The notes under the pieces: generated by a model
What the model was told of the DNA's origin: nothing
The model's database searches: none
Seen by the model: only the letters and a program-made list of their open reading frames with translations
Shown: piece by piece, positions 13,216 through 27,039 of the stretch
How the letters are laid out: each line of letters opens with the position of its first letter
How positions within the stretch are numbered: the stretch's first letter is position 1
Position numbers and translations under genes: made by a program
Assembly (NCBI GenBank): GCA_013400975.1
Contig: WBMZ01009012.1
Coordinates: 209,140-273,139 of the forward strand
Origin: Atrichornis clamosus
Lineage: Eukaryota > Chordata > Aves > Passeriformes > Menuridae
Length of the DNA stretch: 64,000 nucleotides
Direction: 5' to 3'

Positions 13216-15320
13216 CATGTCTCCCAGGATAGAGTCACTAACTGTGAAGGAATGCACTGCTCGCCAGTCCAACACCTCCTGTGTTTTCAGTGACCATGTG
13301 GTGTTAGGACACCATACGTGGAAAGTCGCAACTGCAAATAAGTCCCCAAATATACGAGCCCAGAACCTGCTGTCTTGGCAACTAACTCACTGCATAATTC
13401 AGGCCACAAATTTTCTCAAAAGATAAGCACTTCTGGCACATTAGTACACACAGAGATCACAAACAAAACCTGGGGGAAATGACACGTGCAGTAGTAATTT
13501 TACATGTTGCTGTTCAGGGGCATTGGTATCAAACAGCTTTTGACTATGTGTTTTAGGTTTTCATTTGGGTTTTTTGTTCACTTTTTTAGGTCATCCTAGG
13601 CAGGAACTTCATGATTTAGGATCTTAGAAAATACTTTCATCCACTTACTTTTCGATTTGACATATTTTCTATGCTCAAGGTTTTGCTACTACCATCAAAT
13701 AGCAGACTTGCAGGAAATTACATTTCAGTCACCAACTATTCATTTATTGTGGTTAATGCTGTAATTTGTATTCGTGTTAGATTAAAACCCTTGCTGTGAT
13801 TATCTCAAACATTCATCAGCTACAAGATTCCTCACTGTGAGGAACCATCTATCTTTCAACTGGACAATCCAGGAATAGTAATTTTCAACACTAATCGAAG
13901 AAATAGATACAATGTGGCTTATGTTCATAATAGAGACATAAGTGGCATTAAAAGTTTGTGCTTTACATTAAAATTCTAAACTCTTTACTCAGTCTGTCTA
14001 AGCAAGTCAGGTGCTTCCAAACCTCTGCATTTTGCTCAGGATTCCCTATGTAGAACAACATACCTCTGTATTTTCCAGCACCTATTAAGCTTGTATTGTG
14101 ACCATGTTCCTCACACTATGGACAATTACTTCATGCAGTAAATCAAGGACTGCTGGAGTGCACCAGACTTACAACACATGCACAGACCATCTGGGCAGGA
14201 CATGTATATGAATTCCTCAAAATACGCATTGACAAAGTTTCCAGAGTGAAAAAAGGAGGATATGTCCAAGAAAACCCAGATGTATGATAGCTTTAACTGA
14301 GTCTAATCACAGGAGGAATTGTGGTGGGGCAGATTAGGTCACAGATGACCATAATTCTTAGAAAAAATACCTCACAAACCTCCAATAATCAGCTATGGCC
14401 TGTATGCAAAATCCAATCTCCTTTTCACTGGAAACAGAGAGAACACACTCCAGACATAAAAAATTATTCTCCCCTGACAAATTCCAAATCCTATTGGCTA
14501 TGCATGGAAGCACTAGACCTACTTAAAAACAAAGGGACAAAAGAACAATAAAATAAATTTTTTTCCAATGTATTTTTCCTTAATATCATCCTTAAAAACA
14601 GCTGGATACAGGTTGTTAGCTTCTGCAAAAGCATCTATGTGAGATATACACCTATGAAATTCTCAGATAGAAATGTCATAAAATTAATCCAGAATTGCAA
14701 ACATCTGGCACAATCATAAATAACTGTTTAAACAAACCCTTATACAGGGTACTAGACAAACTTAGCAATGCTGATGCTCTGTCCATAGCAAGATGGGTTT
14801 AATTCAATTTAAGAATCTTCACAGACGATTGTATCTTTTTAATTAAATTAATTTAAAAGCCTATTATATTTTTAACTGGTGAAAATTTCATGCATAAGCC
14901 CAAGAATAAACAAACAAATAGAAAGATGCTAAGGAAGCAGGACAATAATATGCCTTTATGTGCAAGACAACTTGATTCATTAGAGTAGTGTGGCAGAAGT
15001 AAACTTTTAAAAGGGACTTAAATGTGGTCAGTCTAATCCAGATCCAAATCTAGTCTGGTTACTACATTGTAATTGAGATCAGATTCTGATGCCACCAGCA
15101 AAAGCTGCAAATACTCTTCTGAATACCATTAGTTCACCCTTACATTTGTTGGCAGAGCTTCAGCAATATATTTTGGAACCTGGGATGCCTTCTTCCCTGG
15201 ATTGCTTCTGGCTGCTCCTGCTGGTAGGGGTGCACTGCTGGCTGGATGATGTCTAAAGCAAAAGTAAACCCTGTCTTGCTGGGGCTCTGCCTGTGGGGAC
15301 ACTGGGCGGGGTCCAGTTGG

Positions 15321-15357
15321 GGAACAAAGTGATCAAAAAGGGAACAAAGTGATCAAA
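15321..15357. repeat. 20-bp-period tandem duplication
   Basis: The 17-base unit GGAACAAAGTGATCAAA occurs at 15,321-15,337 and again at 15,341-15,357, a period of 20 with three intervening bases. A partial third match (GGGAACAAA) appears around 15,400. It looks like a recent local slippage or duplication event rather than a satellite. Confidence 0.8.
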
Positions 15358-16863
15358 GTTGTCTGCAGTACACCAAAGAAGAGGAAAAGTGACACCATTG
15401 GGAACAAATTCAGTTTGAAGGAGAAGAGGTGTGACTGTGCTTTTCTAATTCTGTCCAGGACTCAGAAAGAGAGAGCCAGAAGAAAATAGCACTGGGGGAG
15501 TTATTTTCTCATGGTATCTCCAGCCAAAAGCAAGTTGTTACCAGAAGTCTTCTGAGACACATTGAGTCAGGAACAGAAAAAGAAAAAAAGAACTCTGGAA
15601 CTTAAGGCAAGATGTAGATGGCCTGAGGCACCCACATCCAGAGCTGTCTTCCAGAAAAACTCCACCCAGCAGCCACAGAGCCCTGGAAGTGCCAGCATCC
15701 GCAGGGCTCCGTGGAGTGCAGACGCAGGCCTCTCAACCCCCACGCCGAGCCACACAGTGTGGGCAAGCTTGGGCACAGGGACGAATCCCTGGCTACAGAC
15801 TGTTAAACCTCCCAGGGACCAGGAAATATGAACTGGGAGGGTTTTGTCCACAGGCATCTGTGCTCTGAACAAAGCTACATCTCCACAGGCTGCTTCTCTC
15901 CTTTGCCAGCACAAGTACCATTTACCCCACTGGGGCTTTTCTCACATTTTATAGGCAAAACAAAATGCTTGACATGGCGCCAATCCATGAAAGGGATGTC
16001 TCAACTCCCCTCCAGCCTTGAGTATTCCAGGGTGAGGATCTTCAGCTGACTGGACAGGTTGCTCACATTAGAGAGGGAGAAAATTATGGAACAAAGGTAC
16101 CTGTGTTAGTACAGCTGCATCCTTAAAATACCATGTGAGCAGTAAACAGCACCCCTGCAAAAGCAGGCATGGCACCCTCAAAGGGTTATTTTAAGAGTGT
16201 ACTTTCTCTGGGCCACATCCATACTTGGACTGCTCTCAGGATAATGGTCGTGAAACAGTAATATGGAGGACGAGGCCTTGTACACACATTTAAACAAGTT
16301 CAGGCAGTACTTTTCCTGACATTCACACTGATCACAAATTTCTGGATATACTACATGTATATAAATGTTTTTGTGCATGTAAGCATTTGTGTGTACGCAT
16401 TTTAAGATATGAATATATGTATATATTTATTTAGATTGTGAAAAGTCTATTTCATGCTGCCTTAGCAGCACTTCAAAACCTCAAGCAGTGAGAATGGAAG
16501 CCTGCCTGTTTATGCAGGCTATTGTTAAATACAATTACTCCTTTAACTCATACCTCGCTTTTCATATAATACTGCAATATCCAGTCAAAGCACACGGCTG
16601 GTGGCTCAGCACTGTGTGTATGCAAGCAGGTGTCCCATCCATCTCTGGTATTGATACTAACAGCAGCCCATGCAAGACTTGCAAACAGCAGTAAATAAGT
16701 TTGACACAGCTTTAGCAACACTTTGAGTTGTTTTGTTTTGTTTTAAAAAGGGAATTGAAAGCAGTACTAAATAAAATGAGAGGGGTCACAAGTCTGTGGC
16801 CAAAATGGAACAATAACCATAGTAAACTGTTGAGCAATAAGAAACAAGAAGAGTTTTTCTGGA

Positions 16864-16897
16864 TTTTTTTTTGTTTATTTGTTTGTTTATTTGTTTT
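16864..16897. repeat. TTTG/TTTA simple repeat
   Basis: A T-rich microsatellite of about 34 bases made of TTTG and TTTA units. A short GTTTT-type run lies upstream near 16,730. Such tracts are common in vertebrate non-coding DNA and carry no coding signal. Confidence 0.75.
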
Positions 16898-19800
16898 CTA
16901 CCCTCCTTGAATGTTTTCCACTTCATGTCACCCACTGGATTGTGGAAATTGATTCCTTCTGGATCTTTCCCAGTTATGTGTGCTGAGACACTGGCAGTCT
17001 TCAAGTTGGGCAAGCAGTTGTCGCTGATTCAGATTTCTCATTACTTCTGTGGGAATGCTACTCATTCCCCTGTGATGGCCTGAACTCCTCCTGTGACAAT
17101 GGGAGCTGTGAAAGAATAAAGAGCTCCAGCATCCACCCAGTGGTGTCCAGTGGCTTCTGACCCATAAGATGTAAATGACATAGCAGTCTATACATTGCAG
17201 CTGTTACAAACCGCGCCTCACGGCAGAAAGGGCAGTGATGGCTCCACTTTTCCTTCAAAATGTTAGTGCCTGTTTTCCAGACTGGCTGAGCTACAAAATG
17301 TCAGCCATTTTTGCCACTATATCTGGCAACAAAGTCCAGACCTACCTCATGGCCAACTCTGTACTGAGGAACAACGCAGCCAACCACCGAGCACAGCAGC
17401 ATTTTGAAACCGTGCATTGAAGTGTCAAAACCAGGGTTAGAATCTCATTATTTCAAACACACTTTTGTTCTCTCACCCCACTGATATCTCATAGATTGTT
17501 ACTCAGGTGACTTTCCTTTAGCACTGGCAGCTAATAAAGGTTTTGGACCACTGTAAGGTCAACGAGTAGTTCTGCCTGCAAACTGAGTCCAGGGAGATCA
17601 GGAAACTGGCACCCAGGCAGATGGAAGTCACAAGGCAAAACCTTCTCCTATATCCTTGTCCTAGAGAGGAAGGAACTTTCTCTGATCACCTGCAATACAT
17701 GCAAGGATCTTCAAGTTGTCATAAAGCCATAGACTTATCAAGAAGAAACTGTTGTTGGTTGGATGAGGCTGACAATCATTCCTCTTTAATGGAAGAAATC
17801 TCAATGCATGCATGACCTTTAGTAGAGCTACTGAAATGACTGTGAAATGTTTAAATAAAAGCAGAATTTGCTCTAAATTGTCAGTAGCTTACGAATATCA
17901 ATAGCGTCTCAGTGGGTTAAGGGAAAAATGCATTACAGGTGGCTTTCTAATTGAGCAGAGAAAATTTTGGAAATTTAATCAACACATTTAGCCTGCACAT
18001 GAACAATTCATTTCACAGATGTTTTGCTAAGAGGCCCACAGGCCTTATGTTGAGGAAAAGCTCCATTCAGCAATCTCTATTTTTACTCACATTGTTGAGT
18101 GGAGGGAAAATAGATGCCTCAATTGACAGTCGAGGTCCCATTTTGCCACACATGTGAAGCAGCTACCAGTCCAACCCAGTGCACTTACAAACTGAGCACA
18201 TAACGCAAGGGTAGGTGCCTAAAAGGAACAGGAGGAACACAAGATGACAGAAAAATTATTAAGTTTAATATGATAGACATAGCCACTCCTAGCCCTTCTC
18301 AGATCCTTTGTGGATCTTCTCAGACCATAAAGTTTGAAGAAGTCCTCCGTGAATGTATTAGATACACAGTGTTTACACTCTGAAGCCCACGATGAGTCCT
18401 TTTTGGGGGGAAAAAAATCTGTTATTTATTTTTTTGGTGTAGCATTTCATTAGCTGTTATGAAAGAAAAAAACTTTCTGCAAAGTGGAAAGAAAAAGCAT
18501 CATTTCTGAACACAAAATATCCATGTGAGATGTTTTTGTTTGTTCCTCCAGTGCAAGCCAAATCTTAATCTGCTCATTTTTATTAGTGTTATTGGTGCAT
18601 CAGGAAAAAAGTAAGCAACCAGAGAGTGTTCTTTAGACAGATAATAAAATCCCTCATTCTCAAAATCGAAAACAGATTGCTTCATGACTGAAAAAAAATG
18701 GTCTCATCGTAGGCATTGTTTTACAAGGCGAAAAGACTCTACTCATTTGTAAAATGAGGAACTTTCACAAAGAGTGAAAACCAAAAGTGCTGACAAAAGA
18801 GAGGAAGAATCTTACCACAGTGTGATGTGAAGAAAAGAGACTAAAAAAATCCAAACCTATACACTTTCAATCCTGGGCACACATGGACATCACTTTTTGA
18901 TGTGATTCAAATATTTTAAGGGAAAAAACTAGGATTCTTTTCCTGTCAAGGTGGCTTACACCAGGTTCACATGGGCAATATATGTGTAGGCCCAGAAGTG
19001 TTTCTGCCACCTTCTGCTTTAGATGTTTAAATCTGATTAGTTCTTCCATTAAGGAAAATTAACCCCATTTTAAAATTGCAAAATGCATAAAGGTAGAATA
19101 CGCAGAAGCATTTTTTGTTATTGATGGCCTTTCTTCTGTCCCCTTCCTTGCTGTTCCACTTACAGGAAAGATTTGAGGTTTACATTACTCAAACACTGTA
19201 CTTTGACTGTAAAAATGGTTCTGTTTTTTCAGTGGGAATTTCAGGGAATTATTAGCATTACTGTAATATCTATACATAATTACAATATAAAGAAGAACAG
19301 TTTTCTCTTTAAAATTTTCCTATGTCTTCCACACTGAGAGGAAATGACCAAAAAGACATTATGACTCTATTATGTGTAACATCATTTTTAGTCAAGAAAA
19401 AGAAGGAATGATGAGTCTAAAAATCCTCAAAAATAAACCAACATACATAGCACAAGTGAGGAATTTTGCCCAAGCTGTTATATTCCCTTAACTCTTTTAG
19501 AACTAGATGGAAAACAAAAGGCGTCAATTTTTTCTACTTTGGCTTCTAATTAGGAAAGTAATAACTTTCTACCTAGAAAAATAAGTAACTCTGTGCTTCC
19601 TCAACACTGTGCTGTTTTGAAGAACATCTTCTAAACACCTTGTGTCTTCATTGTATCTTTGTTGCAAACCAAGACAATGATCTAATGCTTAGTCAAGAAG
19701 AGATCTTCCTGGTCCGGGACCTCCTGGTGTGTATCACACAAAGGCTTGATGAGCAAAGTCTCACATGTTTGTTGCAGACCGTGTTGACCGCCTTAAATTG

Positions 19801-19980
19801 ACACCAGAAGAGATGCGTCCTTCTCCCGACAACAAACTGTTGAAACACCAAACTTTTTAATGAAACCAGAAGGCTCAAAGAGCATATTGCCAGAAAGACA
19901 TATTTCATCAACCACGTATTATAGTCAGAGAAGGCAGAAAACTCAGCAGTGAGTCAGGAAGGATGGTTATTTCAGATTTT

Positions 19981-20150
19981 AGTAGTAGTAGTAATCACTA
20001 TAGTCATCTTTAAGGCAAAGAAAAGGACAAACTGAGTAAAGGACTTCTCTCTAGAAGGTAAATATAGAAAGATGATCTCTTTTACAGCGTTTTCCAGACA
20101 ATGATAACAAAATATTTTTAAAGTAGTAGTAATCATCATCATCATCACCA
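19981..20150. repeat. Paired AGT/ATC triplet repeats
   Basis: An AGT run followed by AATCA and TCATC-like bases occurs at about 19,981-20,009. A similar arrangement, an AGT run running into an ATC run, occurs at 20,122-20,150. The shared core AGTAGTAGTAATCA sits in both. The pair may be an old local duplication about 140 bp apart, or two independent triplet expansions. Confidence 0.6.
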
Positions 20151-21139
20151 TGAAAAATACGTGAACAGTTAGCTACCTCATCCAAACAAATAGGATGAAG
20201 AACTGGTACAGTTTCTTAAACAGCTATACTCTAATTTTCATTTAGCAGGGAAAAAGCAGTAGCAGTAGGGATATAGAAAAGTACTCACAGCTCTTCACCT
20301 GATGGACCGCAATAGTTGCAGTGGATGTTGTAGGTATTACGACAAGAGAGGAGAGCCGAAAGGAAATATAACAGAAATTGGAATGTTGTTGCTTTGGGAA
20401 GGATTTTGGGAGAAGGCCACACGGGTGTTTAAGACAAAAATTCAAAACTGTCTTTGAGCTGAAGGAAGAGCCACAAAATGGCCACAAACCTCAGTCGTAA
20501 AGACATGGTGATATTAAGTTGTGAAGAGTCTTCAAAATAAAGAGATAAAACATTTATTTAGCACAGAGCTCGACTGGGACAGGGTTTGTATTAAAAAATA
20601 TACCTTTTTTGGTCTTTTCTTCTTTATCTCATATTGTGTGATTCTTGATTTCTCCAATAACTGTTTAGCTGCCTTTCTCTTACTTTATTTTATTTTAGAT
20701 AATGACTTAAAATTAGAGCTGTTGAATACAAGTACTAGTTGGGGAGCATCAAGGGGACTGAAATTCAGATCGGTTTAAATACAAATAAAGCTCCAGTGGA
20801 AACTGTTTTTCCCAGATCTGTGAAAAATAAATGCAGCTAATCAGGCACTGAGATGTGAAAAGATACCTGCTCATTGAAGTTCAAAAAGTGTTTGCTATGT
20901 TTGTTACTGAATGTATTGATTCATTATGATGTGAACGATATTTAGTTAATTGTACCTCTGAAATATTCTGTACCAAGTTTGACAATGCGGATAATAATAT
21001 TCAGTGTTTTCTTTCTTCTCATTAAATTAAGGCTTGCTTTTCTATCTGAGACCTTAAAATTTTGAAAGCAGTGGAGTAGAAAGGTCTATGGGCAGTCTGG
21101 CTAGACCTTAACAAAGCTGTGAATCTGTCTGTTCATTTT

Positions 21140-21569
21140 CATAGAATCATAGAATGGTTTGGGTTGGAAGGGACCTTAAAAATCACCTAGCTCCAATCCC
21201 CCTGCCATGGGCACGGACACCTTCCATTAGACCAGGTTGCTCAAGGCACCATCCAACAAAGCCTTGGACACTTCCCTGAATGAGGCATCCACAATGTCTC
21301 TGGGCAACCTGTTACAGTGCCTCACCACCCTAAAATTTCTTCCTAATATCTAAATTAAACCTTCCCTGTTTCAGTTTGAAGACATTCTCTCTTGTCCTAT
21401 CACTACATGCCCTTGCAAAGTCTCTCCCCATCTTTCTTGCAGGCTCCATTCAGGTACTGGAAAGCCACAGTTAGGCACCCCAGAGGCTTTTCTTCTCCAG
21501 GCTGAACAATCCCAATAATTCTTCAGTCTTTCTTCACAGGATAGGTGTTCCATCGCTCTAATCACTTTC
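21140..21569 (-). mobile_element. CR1 LINE 3'-end fragment, antisense
   Basis: This is the 3' end of a Chicken Repeat 1 non-LTR retrotransposon on the minus strand. On the plus strand it begins with the hallmark terminal octamer repeats (ATAGAATCATAGAAT) and the phrase GGTTTGGGTTGGAAGGGACC, the complement side of the CR1 3' end. Diagnostic CR1 3'UTR phrases follow: 'accaggttgctcaaggc', 'tctctgggcaacctgtt', 'tcttctccaggctgaacaa'. At about 430 bp it is a typical 5'-truncated, dead copy; a full CR1 is about 4.5 kb. It contains none of the endonuclease or reverse transcriptase region, so it cannot move by itself. Small indels show it is not recent. Confidence 0.95.
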
Positions 21570-24500
21570 TATGACTCCATCAGCTGATGTCTTCTGACAG
21601 CTATGCAACAACAGTGGAAATGCAGAGTTGAATTTTCAGTTGCCCATGGGTTATAGTACACTTTGAAAGAAGTATTAAACTCCAAGTGTAGCCAAGATGT
21701 CCTTATGTATCCGTATGAGCAGGTGATGCTTGTCAGGTCCTTCCTTTGAGGCATAGTGATGACTCCTGTTAAAACTTCTATGAGTACAGGTACAGCTGCA
21801 ATCCTTGATGAGTCTAGGATATGGACTTCTCATTGAAATCTGCTTAAAGAAGTGTGCTGTACTTTATGGAAGGAGAAAAGACTGAATCAACAGCAACTTT
21901 CAAGAGAAGTGGGATGCAGTGAGACATTAAATAATGATAGTGGCAGCAATTTGAGAAGTCTGGAGGAGTCTGTAAGCAATTAAAACAGAGATTTTTCTTT
22001 TGCAAGGTGTTTGTTAACAGAGAGCCCCAGTTTTAACTTCCCTTATCTGACACACATAACACAGGATGACAAGTAAAATTTAAATTTGCTGTGTGAATGT
22101 ACAATTGCCTTGATCCATAGACATCCCATTAGTGTACAGCAATGGCTAATGATGCATTGCATCTCACTGAAAAATGCCTCTAATGGTTCTGTTTTAAGAG
22201 CTGTTGTGAGACAGCTCAAACACAGAGCTCCCACATGCAAGTAGGCTTGCCTTTAGTGTATGCCTCAGTACATTTAGGTTTAGTGATTACAACATCCTGA
22301 AACTAAAATGATAGGCTAATTAGGAGCCGGAATGAACTTCCCGAGTCACTGGGTTCATCATCTCCTGGCTTTACTGGAACCTTTATATAATGTCTCTATA
22401 AAGCAATGGAGCTTCAGCTGAAAGTTACTCAGTTTTTGCTGGTCCTCCCACACAAAGGCTGTTCCCTTGCCTTGATGGTCAAGACTTTTCTTCTCTTTTC
22501 TTGCACAATTTCAGATCCCCTTTATACCCATTTGTTTCTGTGCCAGTACTGGACTTTGATATATATAGCTCTATCCCCTTTCCATTTTTAACTTGTTTGA
22601 TTTATTTCTGGAAAGCAATTATATCCCTTTATAGCTTTCATTTTGTTAGGCTAAGATAGATAGACTTTCCTAATCTCCTACTCCTGGAAGACAGTCTTCT
22701 CTTCCCCTAACCCTCTCTGTACCTTCTGTGTATCTGCTTCTCTTTGAAGCAGATCTTGATCAGGAGATCAAGCCTCAGCACCAAGCCCCTCAGGAACTGC
22801 CCACGTTTGTATTTTTTCCTTTGCAACCCCAGGAATGGTTACTCCTCCCCCTCCTTCTTTCCCTAGCCTCCTTGTATGTATCAGCATCTCTATGTTATGA
22901 GCCATGCTGCAGGACTCATTGCTTTGATGAAGTCCAGAGGGATTGTACCAGCTGTAGTACTTTTCTCTGGAAAGTCAATATTATATCAGAGACAAATATG
23001 TATGGGATAATACAGCAATGCAACATTTGTATTTCATCCCCTTTTCAGCATCCCTGGTTGTTCCTAGTGCTCAACTGTTAGTCCTTCAAATTAAGACTTA
23101 TGTAAATACTGCCTGCAAAAAAAATTCAGTGGCTACACCTGTTTAGCAAAACTAATCAGAGTGGTGGGCAAGAATTACTCTGGCTCAAAAATTTTGATAG
23201 CTTTAATATGTTGCAAAAAAATGAAGGCTTCCCGAAAACTCTCTATTTTTTTTTTAATTCAGAACAGACTTTACATTTACAGGAAACCACTTCTAAAATT
23301 CACCAGATTGCAATATTTTCCGTGTCAGCTATTTAAAGGGTTCCCAAGAGCTTTCCTTTTTTTTGCCTACCCTCCAAGCTTCCTTCTCCCAGTTCAGCCT
23401 GGAATTCCATAGTAGTCGAGCTGATCCAATTTTTGCTCAAACCACTTTCACCACTGGCAGTCACTAGCTTCATACGAAATAACTTTGTGAAGTTGACAAA
23501 AACTGGAATTTGATCTTGTATGCAGGTCCGTGCTTTCCAAACACATTCTGGTAAAACTAGGAAGAGATTGCATCATTAAAGCCTGCAGTCAATTCAAAAG
23601 ACTTTTCTCAGCTCTCCACCACACTTTGTGACTTTGCAAAGAAGCGTTCAGAAATTTCACACACGGCACAGACCACAGTTGCCCATTTCCTTCATCATCA
23701 TTGGGTGGAATTAAAAACTTTTGGCCAAGCTGCCTAATAGGCAGCTGCTTGCAATTAGATGGAGCATTACATCCATTTCTTAACAAACTTCACAACCGGA
23801 TAACTACAGTATGAGCAACATACCGTGAAAATTTGCCAGCATGTTTAACTTCTCTGCATTTCTGGTGGTTTCTGTACCTTGCCCTCATTTTTCCAGCCTG
23901 CTCACATGCTCTCTGACTCTTAGCTTTCCCACCCTGTCGCAATATGGCTGCTCAAAAATTTAAGCAAGACTTTTGTCAGACTTTACGTAGATGTGCAGCT
24001 CTGCGGCAGGACATAGGTTGCAAAATTAATGCATTTGATCTTTCTAAAATTAGCATTAGTGCCTGAACAGAAAGCCAGTGATAGCATGTTTTTTATATGC
24101 TGCACTTTCATTTCCCCTGCTAAACTGAGGTTAAGTACCACTCATCTTGCTCACACGAATAGTCTGACTGACGTGGCTTTGTGCAGAAAATTAAGAAATC
24201 ATTTTCACTGTTTCTTTCAAGAGCAGAAATAAAATGAATGGTGCTTCTGAAGGAGCAACTGCATTTTCTACTCCTTAAAAAAATACATCTCAAATTAAGA
24301 GACAGAATATGTCTTTTCTCAAAGCCTATGTACTAGAAAGCACATCTAAGTTCAAAAGCTATAAATTCTGCAAATATATGGATACTAAAAAATAAATTAA
24401 TAGAATTTATGCTTCACATTAGTTATTCAGCTCTCTGGAAGGCTCCAATATCCATAGATATATCAAGAACCATAATATTAACACAACTGGTCTTAAGGCA

Positions 24501-27015
24501 AATTCAAAGAGCAATAAAATGAGCACTACTGTGCTCAACCTGGACTAAAACATTTGCTGAATTTCCCCTTTGTCTGCCTAAGAGAATGAAGAGTTTGGGT
24601 CCTGATGATTTTACTATCTAGAGGAGAGCAAAGTGGTACAAACGTAGCATACAGAGCAAGGGCAGGATGAAGGGTGGCAAAGATCTCATTTCTTCTGTGG
24701 ACTGAAGGGGGGCATTGAAGGGTGTCATTTAAGAAAGACAGAGAAGACCAGTTTCATATGACAGTCAAGTAAATGAGAAGACAGAAGGACAACACAAGAG
24801 TGACATAAACTGGGGTAGAATAAACAGATAAAAGGAAGAGCAGGTTACTCTAAGATGCCAGGTAAGAAATCCTGGAGTATTAATGTGTGCTGTGGGTTCT
24901 CCCCATGGATCCCTGTGGCCTCGTCGCTGTTTTACAGGGAAATTTGCTGGGAAACAGACCTGCTGGGGTGATGACCATGAATGCTTCTTTTCACCTCAGA
25001 TCTGTTCAAGTGAACAAATGAAGGAGAAGCTTCCAGGATTTGTTGTCTAATGACAGCCAGCAGCTCCCCCAGTGATACAGGCTAGTGTAAGCAGGGCAGA
25101 AAGAGATAAGACACAGTGAACTCTGCACCTCTCTCAATGCCAGGGGAGAAAATCTGAAGTTTTCAATGGGAATTAATAAAGGAACCATAGACAATGCGGT
25201 GCAGGAACAGGAAAGCATGCGCTTAAATACAAGCTGATAGACCTTATATTAACAATGTCTTATCTTCTATTAACATTTCTCAAACTACTTCAAATCTGAA
25301 ATTTAAGCCTACTTTGCAGTTCACCTTTTGGCCAAACTCACAAGCCACTAAGCATAGCAGGTATATTCAGAGTGCAAAATGTATCTCTGGGCCTATATGT
25401 GAAAAAGAGGAAAGGGGAGAGAATCAAAGCTATGACCATTTACTGGTCTCTCCTTCTTAATTTTCTAGCTTACAGAACTGTATTTTCAAAAAACAGACTT
25501 CCTAAAACTCACATGTTTAAATTATGTCTTTAACCAAGGATCTGAAATACAGGTTCAAGATTTCATAAACCGGATAGGTTCCAGATTTCAAAGAATTTAC
25601 TCTCTGGTATCCTAACTGTCATCTTATTTAAGTTACTGATAAGCTTGTGCTGACAACAATGGGAACAGGAATTACTTTTTCTAAGAGAAGTGGGACAAAG
25701 AAGCTATCTTAAAAGAGCTGACTTCAAAGGAAGGAGGTCAAATAACCTGCTGTCGCATAACACATCATTACATTGGCATTCTCCCTGGTCTTGAGTTTAA
25801 ACTTTGTAGAGAGGATAAGGATACTAAAAAATAATGCTTGGAATTTCCACTTCCTATTAGTAACTGTCCTTTACTGGAAGCAATTGATATCTATAAATGT
25901 GTCACGGGATGCAATATTACTGACAATTTTAGCTGGAAAGAACCACCACATGTTTTTCTCCTCTCCCATCCCTATACATATGTTCTGTGACACGAGGTTT
26001 TCTTTCTTTTCCTGTATTCAAGAGCACGTCCAATCTAACTTTCAGAGCCTATTTGCTCACATAGAAAAGCCCAGTCTCCACAGTCAGTGCAGAGAAATCT
26101 CTGAAAAACATATCAAAAAGCTTTAAAATGAGCATTCAAAATCACTAGCCAACATAGAAAACAGAGCGAGTTTCCTTCAGACAGTCCATCATGCCCCTCC
26201 TTCTGAAAGTCTTGATTGCCTTGACTTAACCAAGCAAAATTAGTGTCTCAGAAGTGATTTTGAGTGGCAAAAGTGAAAGTATATCAGTTCGAAAATACTT
26301 CTGTGCCACAGAAGGTCTGTATTTCTAGCATTTTATTCTGCCTGATCAGACTGCATCTCCCATAGTCTCCCACATACGTGGCCATACTGCATCTCAGGAG
26401 AAGTACCGTGGCTTTCCAGCAGCATAGTTTTCCTGTAAAGTAGCACATAAGACACATAAGGTTAGAGCCACGAGAGACTTAGGCTTGTCATACTCCCAAG
26501 TTTAGTACAAGTAATTGCACAAGATATGTGCAGTGCATTGTCTGCAATGTGCTCCCTTGGTTTGCCAAATGTGGTATCTGGCTTGCCTGCCGCCACCCAG
26601 TACCCGGCAGCTCAGGGAAGTCCTTTGCAGTCCAAACGTACAAAGTATCACAACCAGTGCCCAGGCACACTCCCTCACCTACATAAAATGCTGGAGGAGG
26701 GAAGGAGGCTGTGCTTTTATGCTCATTCCCACCTTTTCAATATCATAGGCTTGTGGCCAGAGCACAAGTGAAAAGGGCTTGGGACACCAGGTTGCAATCC
26801 CCATTCTTCCTAAAGGGGCTTAAACCTGTTCAATGTAAGTGCCTAAACAGTGTTTGCAGGGTCATTCTCACATCATGGTCTGATGAGCATCCATTCAGAT
26901 GAAACTGGAATAGATGACACAGGAAAAATAAAAATATTTCCAATGCATAACTTAGTAGCCCTTTGTTATTGGTAATTTACTAATCTTCTCACCTAACCTA
27001 CTGTGTGTTATGGAT

Positions 27016-27039
27016 CCTACCTGCAGGACCTACCTGCAG
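27016..27039. repeat. 13-bp-period tandem duplication
   Basis: CCTACCTGCAG occurs at 27,016-27,026 and again at 27,029-27,039. This short slippage-type duplication has no evident function. Confidence 0.7.

Larger units (their letters stand above)
13220..21135. other. AT-rich non-coding stretch, no gene recognised
   Basis: No supported coding region, and none of the open frames has recognisable domains. It contains the 20-bp tandem duplication at 15,321, a TTTG/TTTA simple repeat at about 16,864, and paired AGT/ATC triplet repeats near 20.0-20.15 kb, all listed separately. Confidence 0.55.

Noticed and set aside
25773..26126. 117-codon plus-strand frame with hydrophobic segments
   Set aside because: Hydrophobic stretches are expected from T-rich DNA, and I recognise no family and no splice or conservation evidence.
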